Positions 9,787 to 19,810 are shown, counted from the stretch's first letter. The stretch is DNA of 64,000 nt from Glaciihabitans arcticus (GCF_004310685.1 NZ_SISG01000001.1:930001-994000), one strand, 5' to 3'. The notes: a model not told the origin generated them from the sequence alone. Numbers and translations: made by a program.

Positions 9787-12660
9787 CTACGCGCGGATTC
9801 CCTCGAGGGTCTCCCGCAGAAAGATCCCCGTGTGGCTGTTCTCCACCTTCGCGAGCTGCTCGGGTGTACCGATTGCGAGCACCTCGCCACCGCCGGCGCC
9901 ACCCTCGGGGCCGAGATCGATGAGCCAGTCGGCGCTCTTGATGACGTCGAGGTTGTGCTCGATCACGATGACGGTGTTGCCCTTGTCGACGAGACCGTTG
10001 AGCACGAGCAGCAGCTTGCGCACGTCTTCGAAGTGCAGGCCGGTCGTGGGCTCATCGAGCACGTAGATGCTGCGACCGTTGGAGCGCTTCTGCAGCTCGG
10101 TGGCGAGCTTGACGCGCTGCGCCTCGCCGCCCGAGAGCGTCGTGGCGCTCTGGCCGAGACGCACGTAGCCGAGCCCGACGTCTTCGAGCGTCTTGAGGAA
10201 GCGGTGGATCGAGCTGATCGCCTCGAAGAAGTCGGCAGCCTCGCTGATGGGCATATCCAGCACTTCAGCGATGTTCTTGCCCTTGTAGCGCACGGCCAGG
10301 GTGTCGCGGTTGTAGCGCGCGCCGTGGCACACCTCGCACGCGACGTAGACGTCGGGCAGGAAGTTCATCTCGATCTTGATGGTGCCGTCGCCCGAGCAGT
10401 TCTCGCAGCGGCCGCCCTTGACGTTGAAGCTGAAGCGCCCCTGCAGGTAACCGCGCGCCTTCGAGTCTGCGGTCTCCGAGAACAGCGTGCGGATCTTGTC
10501 GAACACACCCGTGTAGGTGGCCGGGTTGGAGCGCGGGGTGCGGCCGATCGGGTTCTGGTCGACGTGCACGACCTTGTCGAGGTTCTCGAGCCCGGTGACG
10601 CGCTTGTGCTTGCCGGGAATCTGGCGTGCACCATTCAACTCGTTGGCAAGCACCTTGTAGAGGATGTCGTTGACCAGGCTCGACTTGCCCGAACCGCTCA
10701 CGCCCGTGACCGCGGTCAGCGTGCCGAGCGGGAAGCTGACCGTGACGTCGCGCAGGTTGTTCGCCTTCGCGCCCTCCACGGTGATCTGACGCTTCTTGTC
10801 GACCTTGCGGCGCTTCTTCGGGGTCTCGATCGATCGGCGGCCGGCCAGGTAGTCACCGGTGTAGGAATCGGTATTCGTCAGCAGGTCTTCGTAGGAGCCG
10901 GAGTGCACCACGGTTCCGCCGTGCTCCCCCGCGCCCGGTCCGATGTCGACCACCCAGTCCGCGGTGCGGATGGTGTCCTCGTCGTGCTCGACGACGATGA
11001 GGGTGTTGCCGAGGTTCTTGAGCTTCACGAGCGTCTCGATGAGGCGGCGGTTGTCGCGCTGGTGCAGGCCGATGCTGGGCTCGTCGAGCACGTAGAGCAC
11101 GCCCGTGAGGCCCGAGCCGATCTGGGTGGCGAGGCGGATGCGCTGTGCCTCACCGCCGGAGAGCGTCGCCGCCGCGCGGGCGAGGTTGAGGTAGGTCAGC
11201 CCGACTTCGATGAGGAACTCGAGACGCAGGCGGATCTCGCGCAGCACGGCCGCGGCGATGTGCGCCTCGCGATCGGTGAGCGTGAGCTCGGCCATGAACG
11301 TGTGCGAGTCGGCGAGGCTGAGCTCGCAGGCGTCCGAGATGCTCATCCCGTTCACCGTCACGGCGAGTACCTCGGGCTTGAGGCGCTTGCCGTCGCAGAC
11401 GGGGCACGGGATCTCGCGCAGGTAGGACGCGTAGCGCTGGCGGCTCGCGTCGCTCTCCGCCTCGAGGAATTTGCGCTCAATGTAGGGCAGCACGCCCTCG
11501 AAGCCGGTGGAGTACTTCATCTCGCGTCCGAAGCGGTTCTTCCAGCGAACGGTGACCTCGAAGTTGTTGCCGCGCAGGATCGCCTCCTGCGCCGCCTCGG
11601 GCAGCTTGCCCCACGGCGTCTTGAGCGAGAAGTCCAGATCACGGGCGAGACCCTCGAGCAGTCGCTCGAAGTAGTTCGAGATGCCCTTGCCCGCGTTCGC
11701 CCAGGGCAGGATGACCCCTTCCGCGAGGCTCAGGTCGGGGTCGCCGATGACGAGGTCGGTGTCGACCGACATGCGCGTGCCGAGGCCGGAGCACTCGGGG
11801 CAGGCACCGAAGGGCGCGTTGAAGGAGAAGGTGCGCGGCTCGATCTCGGTGAGCTGCACGGGGTGGTTGTTCGGGCAGGACAGCTTCTCGGAGAAGGTGC
11901 GCCACGCCTCGTCACCCTCCAGGTCGACGAAGTTGATCGACACCAGGCCGCTGGTGAGACGCAGGGCGGTCTCGAGCGAGTCGGTGAGGCGGGTGAGCAG
12001 GTCGTCGGATGCGACGAGACGGTCGATGACGACCGAGATGTCGTGCTTGATCTGCTTCTTGAGTGTCGGCGGTTCGCTGAGCTGGATCATCTCGCCGTCG
12101 ACCATGGCGCGGGAGTACCCGGTCGCCGCGAGTTCCTTGAAGAGGTCGACGAACTCGCCCTTCTTCTGCGAGATCATCGGGCTGAGGATCTGGTACCGGG
12201 TGCCGGCCTCGAGTTCCATGAGCTGGTCGGCGATCTGCTGTACCGTCTGGCGCTGGATGATCTCGCCGCAGATGGCACAGTGCGGGATGCCGATGCGCGC
12301 CCAGAGCAGGCGCATGTAGTCGTAGATCTCGGTGATCGTTCCGACGGTCGAGCGCGGGTTGCGGTTGGTCGACTTCTGGTCGATCGACACGGCGGGGCTC
12401 AGGCCCTCGATGAAGTCGACATCGGGGCGGTCCACCTGCCCGAGGAACTGGCGCGCATAGGCGCTCAGCGACTCGACGTAGCGGCGCTGGCCCTCCGCGA
12501 AGATCGTGTCGAACGCGAGGCTCGACTTGCCGGACCCGGAAAGACCGGTGAAAACGACGAGGGAATCGCGCGGGATCTCAAGATCGACGTTCTTGAGGTT
12601 ATGGACTCGGGCACCGCGGACGCTGAGCTTCGAAGAGCTCTCTACAGATGAAATCGACAC
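9787..12660 (-). CDS. uvrA: UvrABC system protein A (damage-sensing ATPase)
   Basis: UvrA dimers scan DNA for bulky lesions and load UvrB. With the GTG at 12660 the protein is 957 residues, the family norm. A longer in-frame extension up to 12741 is possible but adds 27 residues unlike the family. The GTG also lies seven bases after a TACAAT -10 element, fitting a leaderless mRNA. Visible parts: Walker A GLSGSGKS at 39-46, the zinc module with CENCSGDGT and [10 protein letters not shown], two ABC signatures ([12 protein letters not shown] and [12 protein letters not shown]), and a second P-loop GVSGSGKS. uvrC follows 9 bases downstream. Confidence 0.97.
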   Translation of the reverse strand: MSISSVESSSKLSVRGARVHNLKNVDLEIPRDSLVVFTGLSGSGKSSLAFDTIFAEGQRRYVESLSAYARQFLGQVDRPDVDFIEGLSPAVSIDQKSTNRNPRSTVGTITEIYDYMRLLWARIGIPHCAICGEIIQRQTVQQIADQLMELEAGTRYQILSPMISQKKGEFVDLFKELAATGYSRAMVDGEMIQLSEPPTLKKQIKHDISVVIDRLVASDDLLTRLTDSLETALRLTSGLVSINFVDLEGDEAWRTFSEKLSCPNNHPVQLTEIEPRTFSFNAPFGACPECSGLGTRMSVDTDLVIGDPDLSLAEGVILPWANAGKGISNYFERLLEGLARDLDFSLKTPWGKLPEAAQEAILRGNNFEVTVRWKNRFGREMKYSTGFEGVLPYIERKFLEAESDASRQRYASYLREIPCPVCDGKRLKPEVLAVTVNGMSISDACELSLADSHTFMAELTLTDREAHIAAAVLREIRLRLEFLIEVGLTYLNLARAAATLSGGEAQRIRLATQIGSGLTGVLYVLDEPSIGLHQRDNRRLIETLVKLKNLGNTLIVVEHDEDTIRTADWVVDIGPGAGEHGGTVVHSGSYEDLLTNTDSYTGDYLAGRRSIETPKKRRKVDKKRQITVEGAKANNLRDVTVSFPLGTLTAVTGVSGSGKSSLVNDILYKVLANELNGARQIPGKHKRVTGLENLDKVVHVDQNPIGRTPRSNPATYTGVFDKIRTLFSETADSKARGYLQGRFSFNVKGGRCENCSGDGTIKIEMNFLPDVYVACEVCHGARYNRDTLAVRYKGKNIAEVLDMPISEAADFFEAISSIHRFLKTLEDVGLGYVRLGQSATTLSGGEAQRVKLATELQKRSNGRSIYVLDEPTTGLHFEDVRKLLLVLNGLVDKGNTVIVIEHNLDVIKSADWLIDLGPEGGAGGGEVLAIGTPEQLAKVENSHTGIFLRETLEGIRA

Positions 12661-12667
12661 TCCATCA

Positions 12668-12703
12668 ATTGTACGGGCGGGGTACGACATGGCGCTGACA
12701 CGC
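12668..12703 (-). promoter_or_regulatory. uvrA promoter: leaderless -10 with PafBC-like and shared 19-base element
   Basis: Read on the minus strand: GCGTGTCAGCGCCATGTCG (12703-12685), then TACAAT (12673-12668), then seven bases to the GTG start. The 9-mer ATGTCGTAC (12690-12682) ends exactly eight bases before TACAAT. The RecA-independent DNA-damage promoter of mycobacteria, bound by PafBC, is TTGTCRGTG-N8-TANNNT. The core TGTCG and the spacing match but the 9-mer ends do not. A second TGTCA-type 9-mer (GTGTCAGCG) sits 11 bases further upstream. Confidence 0.6.
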
Positions 12704-12747
12704 AAGCCGCTCGCAGGGCGGCACGCCCCTTCAGGCCGCAAATAAGG

Positions 12748-14811
12748 TCAAATGTGCCCAGCCGCTTCCATCTGCCGCAGCTCCTTCTTCAACTCGGAGA
12801 CCTCGTCGCGCAACCGGCCGGCGAGCTCGAACTTGAGCTCCCCCGCGGCGGAGAGCATCTGGTCGTTGAGATCGGCAATGATCGTCTCGAGTTCGTTCGC
12901 GCCGGTCGCCGCACGACCCTCGCGGCGCAGGTTCGGTGTGGGCGAGCGCTTCTTGCCGCCACGGCTCGCGAGGAGCGCGGCGGTGTCGGCGCCCTCGCGG
13001 GCGAGACCCTCGGTGATGTCGGCGATCTTCTTGCGCAGGGGCTGCGGATCGACACCGCGTTCGAGGTTGTAGGCCACCTGCTTCTCGCGACGGCGGTTGG
13101 TCTCGTCGATAGCGCGCTTCATCGAGTCGGTGAGCACGTCGGCGTACATGTGCACCTCGCCGGACACGTTTCGCGCTGCACGACCGATGGTCTGGATGAG
13201 CGAGGTCGAGCTCCGCAGGAAGCCCTCCTTGTCGGCATCCAGAATGGCGACGAGCGAGACCTCGGGAAGATCCAGGCCCTCACGGAGCAGATTGATGCCA
13301 ACGAGCACGTCGTAGACGCCCTGGCGCAGCTCAGTCAGCAGTTCGACCCGGCGCAGGGTGTCGACGTCGGAGTGCAGGTAGCGCACGCGCACGCCCGACT
13401 CGGTGAGGAACTCGGTGAGCTCTTCGGACATCTTCTTGGTGAGGGTCGTGACGAGCACACGCTCGTTCTTCTCCACGCGGATGCGGATCTGCTCGAGCAG
13501 GTCGTCGATCTGGCCCTTGGAGGGCTTGACGACGATCTCGGGGTCGATCAGGCCGGTCGGGCGGATGATCTGTTCGACGACCGAGTCGGTGATGCCCATC
13601 TCGTACTTGCCGGGTGTCGCGGACAGGTAGACCCGCTGTCCGACGCGATCGAGGAACTCGGGCCACTTGAGCGGGCGGTTGTCGAGCGCGCTCGGCAGCC
13701 GGAACCCGTGCTCGACCAGGGTGCGCTTGCGCGATGCATCTCCCTCGTACATTGCACCGATCTGCGGCACGGTGACGTGAGATTCGTCGATGACGACGAG
13801 GAAGTCGTCGGGGAAGTAGTCGATGAGGCAGTGCGGCGCCTCGCCGGGGAGACGGCCGTCGATGTGCCGCGAATAGTTCTCGATGCCGTTGCAGAAACCG
13901 ATCTGCTCCATCATCTCGATGTCGAAGGTGGTTCGCATGCGCAGGCGCTGGGCCTCGAGCAGCTTGCCCTGGCGCTCGAGCTCGCCGAGGCGCAGCGCGA
14001 GCTCTTCTTTGATGGTGACGATGGCCTTGTGGATCGTCTCGGTGCCGGCCGTGTAGTGGGAGCCCGGGAAGACGGACACGGAATCCATCTTCTTGACGAC
14101 ATCGCCGGTGAGGGGGTGCAACGAGTAGATCGCCTCGATCTCGTCACCGAACATCTCGATGCGGATCGCGAGCTCTTCGTACATCGGAATGATCTCGATC
14201 GTGTCGCCCCGCACCCGGAAATTGCCGCGGGAGAAGTCGATGTCGTTGCGCTGGTACTGCATGGAGACGAAGCGGCGGATGAGTGCCTCGCGATCGATGC
14301 GCATGCCGACCTGCAGCGCGATCATCGCTTCGAGGTACGACTCGGAGGAGCCGAGGCCGTAGATGCACGACACGGTGGAGACCACCACCACATCACGACG
14401 GCTCAGCAGCGAGTTCGTCGTGGAGTGCCGCAGCCGTTCGACCTCGGCGTTGACCGAGCTGTCCTTCTCGATGAAGGTGTCGGTCTGCGGCACGTACGCC
14501 TCAGGCTGGTAGTAGTCGTAGTACGAGACGAAGTATTCGACGGCGTTGTTGGGCAGCAGCGAGCGGAACTCGTTGGCCAGCTGGGCTGCGAGCGTCTTGT
14601 TGTGCGCGAGCACGAGCGTCGGGCGCTGGACCTGCTCGATGAGCCAGGCGGTGGTCGCCGACTTGCCGGTACCGGTCGCTCCGAGCAGCACCACATCGGT
14701 CTCGCCCGCGTTGACCCGCTGTGCCAGTTCTTTGATCGCCTGGGGCTGGTCGCCGCTCGGCGTGTAGTCGCTGATGACCTCGAAGGGCCGGACGGAGCGG
14801 GTGGGTTCCAT
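12748..14811 (-). CDS. uvrB: UvrABC system protein B (helicase-like damage verifier)
   Basis: UvrB receives DNA from UvrA, verifies damage and positions UvrC. The 687-residue protein has Walker A GATGTGKS at 44-51, the beta-hairpin region [22 protein letters not shown] near residue 100, DESHVTVPQ near residue 345, helicase motifs V and VI ([26 protein letters not shown]), and a C-terminal UVR motif. The ATG shares its A with the coaE stop (TAATG). A TAAGCT -10 six bases upstream could also start a leaderless transcript at this ATG. Confidence 0.97.
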   Translation of the reverse strand: MEPTRSVRPFEVISDYTPSGDQPQAIKELAQRVNAGETDVVLLGATGTGKSATTAWLIEQVQRPTLVLAHNKTLAAQLANEFRSLLPNNAVEYFVSYYDYYQPEAYVPQTDTFIEKDSSVNAEVERLRHSTTNSLLSRRDVVVVSTVSCIYGLGSSESYLEAMIALQVGMRIDREALIRRFVSMQYQRNDIDFSRGNFRVRGDTIEIIPMYEELAIRIEMFGDEIEAIYSLHPLTGDVVKKMDSVSVFPGSHYTAGTETIHKAIVTIKEELALRLGELERQGKLLEAQRLRMRTTFDIEMMEQIGFCNGIENYSRHIDGRLPGEAPHCLIDYFPDDFLVVIDESHVTVPQIGAMYEGDASRKRTLVEHGFRLPSALDNRPLKWPEFLDRVGQRVYLSATPGKYEMGITDSVVEQIIRPTGLIDPEIVVKPSKGQIDDLLEQIRIRVEKNERVLVTTLTKKMSEELTEFLTESGVRVRYLHSDVDTLRRVELLTELRQGVYDVLVGINLLREGLDLPEVSLVAILDADKEGFLRSSTSLIQTIGRAARNVSGEVHMYADVLTDSMKRAIDETNRRREKQVAYNLERGVDPQPLRKKIADITEGLAREGADTAALLASRGGKKRSPTPNLRREGRAATGANELETIIADLNDQMLSAAGELKFELAGRLRDEVSELKKELRQMEAAGHI

Positions 14812-15452
14812 TACTCCAGCTTAGGCACAGCGTCCGACATGGCGCTGGCACGCGCAGACACCTTCGCCCACAGCTGATCGACCTGCGCGAGTGTCTCGTC
14901 GAGGGTGCCGTTGCTGTCGATCACGACGTCGGCGATCGCGAGCCGCTCGGTGTCCGTCGCCTGCGAGTTGAGGCGGTGCGTGGCTTCTTCCCGGGACATC
15001 CCGCGCAGTTCGACCATGCGCTGCAGGCGTGTCGCCTTCGACGCGTTGACGACGACCACGAGGTCGAATCGCATGGGGCGCGATCCGGCGGACTCGACGA
15101 GTAGCGGCACGTCGTAGACGATGACGGCGTCGGGATGCGCCTCCTCCGCTTCGGCGAACAATTCGCGCGCGCGGCTCCAGATGGCGGGGTGGGTGATCGC
15201 GTTGAGCGCGAGTCTCTTCTCCGGGTCGGAGAACACGATGGCGCCGAGGGCGGGGCGGTTGAGGCTGCCATCTTCGGCGAGCACCCCGTCGCCGAACGCG
15301 CTCGCGATCGCGGCGAGGCCGGGCGTTCCCGGTTCGACGACCTCGCGTGCCAACTGGTCGGCATCGACGTGCACGGCCCCCAGCTCGACGAGGTGCCTCG
15401 CGACGACGGACTTGCCCGAGGCGATGCCGCCCGTGAGACCGATCAGGTACAT
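14811..15452 (-). CDS. coaE: dephospho-CoA kinase
   Basis: This enzyme phosphorylates the 3'-hydroxyl of dephospho-CoA, the last step of coenzyme A synthesis. The 213-residue protein starts [15 protein letters not shown], a P-loop at residues 5-15. It has the [12 protein letters not shown] motif near residue 30 and [12 protein letters not shown] near residue 110. Its TAA stop overlaps the uvrB ATG by one base. Upstream lies TAGCAT then six bases then ATG, a leaderless arrangement. coaE before uvrB, with rpsA and polA nearby, is the usual actinobacterial neighbourhood. Confidence 0.95.
   Translation of the reverse strand: MYLIGLTGGIASGKSVVARHLVELGAVHVDADQLAREVVEPGTPGLAAIASAFGDGVLAEDGSLNRPALGAIVFSDPEKRLALNAITHPAIWSRARELFAEAEEAHPDAVIVYDVPLLVESAGSRPMRFDLVVVVNASKATRLQRMVELRGMSREEATHRLNSQATDTERLAIADVVIDSNGTLDETLAQVDQLWAKVSARASAMSDAVPKLE
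14818..14853 (-). promoter_or_regulatory. uvrB promoter: leaderless -10 with PafBC-like and shared 19-base element
   Basis: Inside the 3' end of coaE, minus strand: GCGTGCCAGCGCCATGTCG (14853-14835), TAAGCT (14823-14818), six bases, then the uvrB ATG. The 9-mer ATGTCGGAC (14840-14832) lies exactly eight bases upstream of TAAGCT and matches six of nine positions of TTGTCRGTG. The 19-base block differs from the one before uvrA at a single position and stands at the same distance from the -10. Confidence 0.6.
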
Positions 15453-15458
15453 GGGCTA

Positions 15459-15464
15459 ATGCTA
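15459..15464 (-). promoter_or_regulatory. leaderless-type -10 element for coaE
   Basis: TAGCAT followed by exactly six bases and the coaE ATG at 15452. This places the predicted transcription start on the A of the start codon. An upstream CTGTCGTCA lies nine bases from the hexamer, a weaker relative of the uvrA/uvrB/polA element. Confidence 0.5.
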
Positions 15465-15503
15465 GCCTCGGCGTGACGACAGGACTGTGATGCTGGAGGT
15501 TCG

Positions 15504-16118
15504 ATGCTGGAGATTCTGAGTGGCCTGGGGTTGTCCGCCGCGGCCGGGCTCAACGCCTACATCCCGTTGATCGCCCTGGGGCTCGCGGGCCGGTTCCTCG
15601 ATTTCGTCACCCTGCCGGCCGGCTGGTCATGGCTGAGCAACGAGTGGGTGCTGCTCGGGCTTGGCGTGCTGCTCGTGATCGAGCTCATCGCCGACAAGAT
15701 TCCCGTCGTCGATTCCATCAACGACTGGATCCAGACCGTCATCCGTCCCGCGGCCGGCGGCATCGTGTTCGGCACCGGGGCGGCGACCGAGACGAGCGCG
15801 ATCAGCGACCCCGCCCAGTTCTTCACCGACCACAACTGGGTGCCCGTGCTTCTCGGTGTCGGGATATCGCTCGCCGTGCACCTCACCAAGATGGCCGCCC
15901 GTCCCGTCGCGAACGCCCTGACGCTCGGCGTTGCGGCGCCCGTGATCAGCGTGGTCGAGGACTTCGGCAGCGTGGCGCTCACCGTGCTCGCGATCCTGCT
16001 GCCGGTGTTCGTCATCCTCGCCCTCGTAGGAATCGTCTGGTTCTTCGTGGCGATCTTCCGCAAGGCGGCCAGCCGGCGGCGCACGGCGGCGACAGCGCCG
16101 CCCATCCCGCAGCCCTAG
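15504..16118 (+). CDS. DUF4126 domain-containing membrane protein
   Basis: This 204-residue protein of unknown function belongs to the DUF4126 family. It begins LEILSGLGLSAAAGLNAYIPL, a glycine/alanine-rich motif typical of the family. It has about four hydrophobic segments (about residues 7-30, 45-65, 108-130 and 155-185) and ends in a basic and proline-rich tail. GGAGG lies four bases before the ATG. The gene is transcribed away from coaE and towards rpsA, with a shared terminator between them. The function cannot be deduced from its neighbours. Confidence 0.8.
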   Translation: MLEILSGLGLSAAAGLNAYIPLIALGLAGRFLDFVTLPAGWSWLSNEWVLLGLGVLLVIELIADKIPVVDSINDWIQTVIRPAAGGIVFGTGAATETSAISDPAQFFTDHNWVPVLLGVGISLAVHLTKMAARPVANALTLGVAAPVISVVEDFGSVALTVLAILLPVFVILALVGIVWFFVAIFRKAASRRRTAATAPPIPQP

Positions 16119-16130
16119 GCGTTCTAACGA

Positions 16131-16169
16131 CAGAACGGCCGGCCCCCGAAGGGACCGGCCGTTCTGTTT
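16131..16169. terminator. bidirectional terminator between the DUF4126 gene and rpsA
   Basis: A perfect 12-base stem, CAGAACGGCCGG with CCGGCCGTTCTG, encloses a CCCCCGAAGGGA loop that can pair further. It lies between two convergent genes, with a short T-run on the plus side. Confidence 0.88.
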
Positions 16170-16176
16170 ACTCGGA

Positions 16177-17634
16177 TTAGGAGTTGTTGCTCAGCTTCTC
16201 GCGAAGCGCGGCGAGCGACTCGTCGTCGGCAAGCGTTCCGGCGGAAGCCGACTCGCTCGAGAACGTCGAAGCGCCGGCGGGCACGCCGGTCGACGGTGCG
16301 TCGACCTCGAGTGCTGCTGCAGCGACCTGCTTCTTGTGCGATTCCCAACGAGCCTGGGCGGCAGCGTAGTCCTGCTCCCACTTCTCGCGCTGGGTCTCGA
16401 AGCCCTCGCGCCACTCGTTGGTGTCGGAGTCGAAGCCCTCGGGGTACTTGTAGTTGCCCTGGTCGTCGTACTCGGTGAGCATTCCGTAGAGTGCCGGGTC
16501 GAACTCGGTGCCCTCGGGGTCCACGCCCTCGTTGGCCTGCTTGAGGCTCAGCGAGATGCGGCGACGCTCGAGGTCGATGTCGATGACCTTGACGAACACC
16601 TCGTCGCCGACCGAGACAACCTGCTCGGCGAGCTCGACGTGCTTGCCCGACAGCTCGGAGATGTGCACGAGGCCCTCGATGCCCTCAGCGACGCGAACGA
16701 ACGCGCCGAAGGGAACGAGCTTCGTGACCTTTCCGGGTGCAACCTGGCCGATTGCGTGCGTGCGGGCGAATACCTGCCACGGGTCTTCCTGCGTTGCCTT
16801 GAGGGACAGCGACACGCGCTCGCGCTCGAGGTCGACCTCGAGGATCTCGACGGTGACCTCCTGGCCAACCTCGACAACCTCTGAGGCGTGCTCGATGTGC
16901 TTCCAGGAAAGCTCGGAAACGTGAACGAGACCGTCGACGCCGCCGAGGTCGACGAACGCACCGAAGTTGACGATCGACGACACGACACCCTTGCGGACCT
17001 GGCCCTTGGCGAGGTTGGCGAGGAACGTGGTGCGGGACTCGCTCTGCGTCTGCTCGAGGAGGGCGCGGCGCGACAGCACAACGTTGTTGCGGTTCTTGTC
17101 GAGCTCGAGGATCTTCGCTTCGATCTCCTGGCCGAGGTACGGCGTGAGGTCGCGAACGCGGCGCAGCTCGATGAGCGAGGCCGGGAGGAATCCACGGAGG
17201 CCGATGTCGACGATGAGTCCACCCTTGACGACCTCGATGACCGAACCGGTGACGATTCCGTCGTCATCCTTGATCTTCTCGACGTCGCCCCATGCACGCT
17301 CGTACTGTGCGCGCTTCTTGGACAGGATGAGGCGACCTTCCTTGTCCTCCTTCTGGAGAACAAGAGCCTCGACCGTGTCGCCGACCTGGACGACCTCGGT
17401 GGGGTCCACGTCGTGCTTGATGGAGAGTTCGCGGGAGGGGATTACACCCTCGGTCTTGTAACCGACGTCGAGGAGGACCTCGTCACGATCGATCTTGACG
17501 ACGGTGCCCTCGATGAGGTCTCCGTCGTTGAAAAACTTCAGCGTCTTTTCGACCGCGGCGAGAAAGTCTTCAGCAGATCCGATGTCATTGATTGCGACCT
17601 GCTTGGGCGCCTTAGCGGGCGTTACGAGTGTCAT
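16177..17634 (-). CDS. rpsA: 30S ribosomal protein S1
   Basis: S1 binds mRNA at the ribosome. The ATG at 17634 gives the usual actinobacterial N-terminus MTLVTPAKAPKQVAINDIG and 485 residues. GGAG lies about 10 bases upstream. Four S1 RNA-binding repeats are visible: GDLIEGTVVKIDRDEVLLDVG near residue 37, GSVIEVVKGGLIVDIGLRGFLP near 125, RKGVVSSIVNFGAFVDLGGVDGLVHVS near 207, and GKVTKLVPFGAFVRVAEGIEGLVHIS near 292. An acidic, low-complexity tail of about 110 residues follows. The 121 bases upstream hold no other gene. Confidence 0.96.
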   Translation of the reverse strand: MTLVTPAKAPKQVAINDIGSAEDFLAAVEKTLKFFNDGDLIEGTVVKIDRDEVLLDVGYKTEGVIPSRELSIKHDVDPTEVVQVGDTVEALVLQKEDKEGRLILSKKRAQYERAWGDVEKIKDDDGIVTGSVIEVVKGGLIVDIGLRGFLPASLIELRRVRDLTPYLGQEIEAKILELDKNRNNVVLSRRALLEQTQSESRTTFLANLAKGQVRKGVVSSIVNFGAFVDLGGVDGLVHVSELSWKHIEHASEVVEVGQEVTVEILEVDLERERVSLSLKATQEDPWQVFARTHAIGQVAPGKVTKLVPFGAFVRVAEGIEGLVHISELSGKHVELAEQVVSVGDEVFVKVIDIDLERRRISLSLKQANEGVDPEGTEFDPALYGMLTEYDDQGNYKYPEGFDSDTNEWREGFETQREKWEQDYAAAQARWESHKKQVAAAALEVDAPSTGVPAGASTFSSESASAGTLADDESLAALREKLSNNS

Positions 17635-17755
17635 GTAGTTGTTACTCCGATATGGACATACTTGGGCCATCTGCGAGATGCTGCTTGGATGTTTCGCCGA
17701 TGGCAGGCGGATAGGACGTCACGAATGCGACGTTCCAGCTTAGCAGGGGCTGTTG

Positions 17756-19432
17756 TCAGTTGGCGAGCGCGGTCCTCAGGGTGTCGAGACCGACTCCCCC
17801 GATGTCGAGCGCGCGCTTGTGGAAGTCCTTGATGTCGAAGTCGGCGCCCGCACGGGCGGCTGCGTCATCCCGAAGCTGCTCCCAGATGCGCTGCCCGATC
17901 TTGTACGACGGTGCCTGGCCCGGCCAGCCGAGGTAGCGGTTGACCTCGAAGCGAACGAACTCTGGGCTCATGTTCACGTTCCTGCCCATGAAGCCGAAGG
18001 CGTACTCCCCCGTCCACGGACCGGAGCCGTCGGGAAGCTGCTTCTCGAGGTGCACCCCGATGTCGAGCACAACGCGGGCCGCGCGCATGCGCTGTCCGTC
18101 GAGCATTCCCAGGCGGTCGGCCGGGTCGTCGAGGTAGCCGAGCTGCTCCATAAGGCGCTCCGCGTACAGCGCCCAGCCCTCGGCGTGGCCGCTTGTGCCG
18201 GCATTGCGACGCCAGGTGTTCAGCTGCGCCTTGTTGTAGGTGGCCTGCCCGATCTGCAGGTGATGGCCGGGAACGCCCTCGTGGTACACGGTGGTGAGCT
18301 CGCGCCAGGTGTCGAACTCGGTGACGCCCTCGGGCACGCTCCACCACATGCGGCCGGCACGGGAGAAATCGTCGGTCGGGCCGGTGTAGTAGATGCCGCC
18401 CTCCTGGGTGGGAGCGATCATGCACTCCAGGCGCTTCACTTCGTCCGGGATATCAAAATGCGTGCGCGACAACTCCTCCACAGCACGGTCACTCGTCTCC
18501 TGCATCCACTTCTGGAGGGCATCCGTGCCATGGAGCTTGCGCGATGCATCACCATCGAGGAATGCAATCGCCTCCTCGACCGAAGCACCCGCCTTGATCT
18601 CGTTCGCAATCGACTCCTGCTCGGAAGTCATGCGGGCGAGTTCCTCGATGCCCCACTCATAGGTCTCGTCGAGGTCGACGGTCGCGCCCAGGAAGTAGCG
18701 CGAGGCGAGCGAGTAGATCTCGCGGCCGACCGCGTCCTTCTCGGTGGCCTTCCCGTGCAGTTCGTCGCTGAAGAACTCGGCGAGGCCCGCATAGGCGGCG
18801 GCTGAAGCATTGGCGCCCGACTCGAGTTCTTTCGCGAGTGAGTCGGGGATGTTCTCGGCGGATCCGGCGAACTCGTGGAAGAAGCCGTCTCGGGACGCAT
18901 ACTTCTTCACCTGCTCGAGCACCTCGCGCACCTGGCGCACGGCGGGAACGTTTCCGTGGGAGACACCGGCGCGCAGCGTCTCGATGTAGCCGTCGATCGC
19001 GCCGGGCAGGTTGTGCATGCGCTTGGCGATGTTCGCCCAGTCCGTCTCGGTCTCGGTCGGAACGAGGTCGAAGATCTGGCGGAGGTCCTGCGGTGGGGAG
19101 GCGATGACGTTGAGGTCGCGCTCCTGGAAGCCCGCGTCGTGCTTGTCGATCTCGAGCTGCAGCTCGCGGGCGAGGTCGAGCTTGGTGACCTCGTCGATCG
19201 AGTCGACGGGTGTCGCGGCGGTGATAGCGGCGAGCACCTTCTTGGTCTCACTGAGCGCCTGCTCGGCTCCCGCGGGCGAGTAGTCGGCGTATTCGCCATC
19301 GCGCCCGGGTCGACCCAGGTAGACCCGATACTCGGGGAAGAGGTCGAGCTCCGTATCGACCCACGCCTCGGCGATGGCATCGATGGGGGTTGCTTCCCGC
19401 GCGGCGGGGGTGTGCTGGGCGTCGTTGGTCAT
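17756..19432 (-). CDS. DUF885 family protein, predicted zinc metallopeptidase-like hydrolase
   Basis: The 558-residue protein carries VYHEGVPGHHLQIGQ near residues 382-396, the HExxxGHH signature of the DUF885 family, which resembles a gluzincin metal site. There is no signal peptide or membrane segment, so it is probably cytosolic. Members are annotated as carboxypeptidase-like, and the physiological substrate is unknown. The start is preceded by TAGGCT and six bases, a leaderless layout, and by three 22-base direct repeats. Downstream it faces only the 5' region of rpsA. Confidence 0.85.
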   Translation of the reverse strand: MTNDAQHTPAAREATPIDAIAEAWVDTELDLFPEYRVYLGRPGRDGEYADYSPAGAEQALSETKKVLAAITAATPVDSIDEVTKLDLARELQLEIDKHDAGFQERDLNVIASPPQDLRQIFDLVPTETETDWANIAKRMHNLPGAIDGYIETLRAGVSHGNVPAVRQVREVLEQVKKYASRDGFFHEFAGSAENIPDSLAKELESGANASAAAYAGLAEFFSDELHGKATEKDAVGREIYSLASRYFLGATVDLDETYEWGIEELARMTSEQESIANEIKAGASVEEAIAFLDGDASRKLHGTDALQKWMQETSDRAVEELSRTHFDIPDEVKRLECMIAPTQEGGIYYTGPTDDFSRAGRMWWSVPEGVTEFDTWRELTTVYHEGVPGHHLQIGQATYNKAQLNTWRRNAGTSGHAEGWALYAERLMEQLGYLDDPADRLGMLDGQRMRAARVVLDIGVHLEKQLPDGSGPWTGEYAFGFMGRNVNMSPEFVRFEVNRYLGWPGQAPSYKIGQRIWEQLRDDAAARAGADFDIKDFHKRALDIGGVGLDTLRTALAN

Positions 19433-19438
19433 ACGTCG

Positions 19439-19444
19439 AGCCTA
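19439..19444 (-). promoter_or_regulatory. leaderless-type -10 element for the DUF885 gene
   Basis: TAGGCT followed by six bases and the ATG at 19432. The three 22-base repeats begin five bases upstream of it and cover the -35 region. Confidence 0.5.
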
Positions 19445-19448
19445 GAAC

Positions 19449-19514
19449 ACACCCCCACGCGAGGCGAGGACCACCCCCGCAGGGAGCGAAAGCCACCCCC
19501 GCGGGACGCGAGAG
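19449..19514. repeat. three imperfect 22-base direct repeats upstream of the DUF885 gene
   Basis: Units 19449-19470, 19471-19492 and 19493-19514 share the core CACCCCC followed by a GCGA-containing tail. They fill nearly the whole 85-base gap between the ptsH stop (19518) and the DUF885 start (19432). The second and third copies are the most alike. Confidence 0.85.
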
Positions 19515-19517
19515 AAC

Positions 19518-19787
19518 CTACACCTTGTCGAGATCCGTCGCGAGGAGTTCGCTCAGGGTGTCGAGGGCCGCGTCGGCACCGTCACCGTCGGCGGAGAGCG
19601 TGACCTCTTCGGCGTGGCCGATGCCGAGGGAGAGCACACCGAGGATGCTGGCGGCGTTGACGCTCTTGCCCTTGGCCGAGGTCAGCGTGACGGCGACGCC
19701 GGTCTTCGATGCGGCCTGCGCGAAGAGCGAGGCGGGACGTGCGTGCAGGCCGACGCTCGAGGCTACGGTGACTGTGCGTTCTGGCAT
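19518..19787 (-). CDS. ptsH: phosphocarrier protein HPr
   Basis: HPr passes phosphate from Enzyme I to sugar-specific IIA proteins of the phosphotransferase system. The 89-residue protein starts at the ATG at 19787, with AGGAG five bases upstream. The phosphorylated His is His15 in SVGLHARPAS. Ser47 in NAASILGVLSLG corresponds to the regulatory Ser46 of Firmicute HPr. It is the last gene of the PTS operon, 23 bases after the dehydrogenase. Enzyme I (ptsI) is not in the window. Confidence 0.95.
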   Translation of the reverse strand: MPERTVTVASSVGLHARPASLFAQAASKTGVAVTLTSAKGKSVNAASILGVLSLGIGHAEEVTLSADGDGADAALDTLSELLATDLDKV

Positions 19788-19810
19788 GGGAACTCCTAGT
19801 TGTGTGGTGG

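Noticed and set aside
12668-12741. Longer UvrA start at 12741 or at the ATG at 12690
   Set aside because: The extra residues do not match the family, no ribosome site precedes them, and the -10 element TACAAT lies inside the extension, just before the GTG at 12660.
9832-14877. Very long open frames on the plus strand opposite uvrA and uvrB
   Set aside because: They mirror the codon pattern of the conserved minus-strand genes in high-GC DNA, encode arginine, glutamate and valine-rich strings without motifs, and lack ribosome sites.
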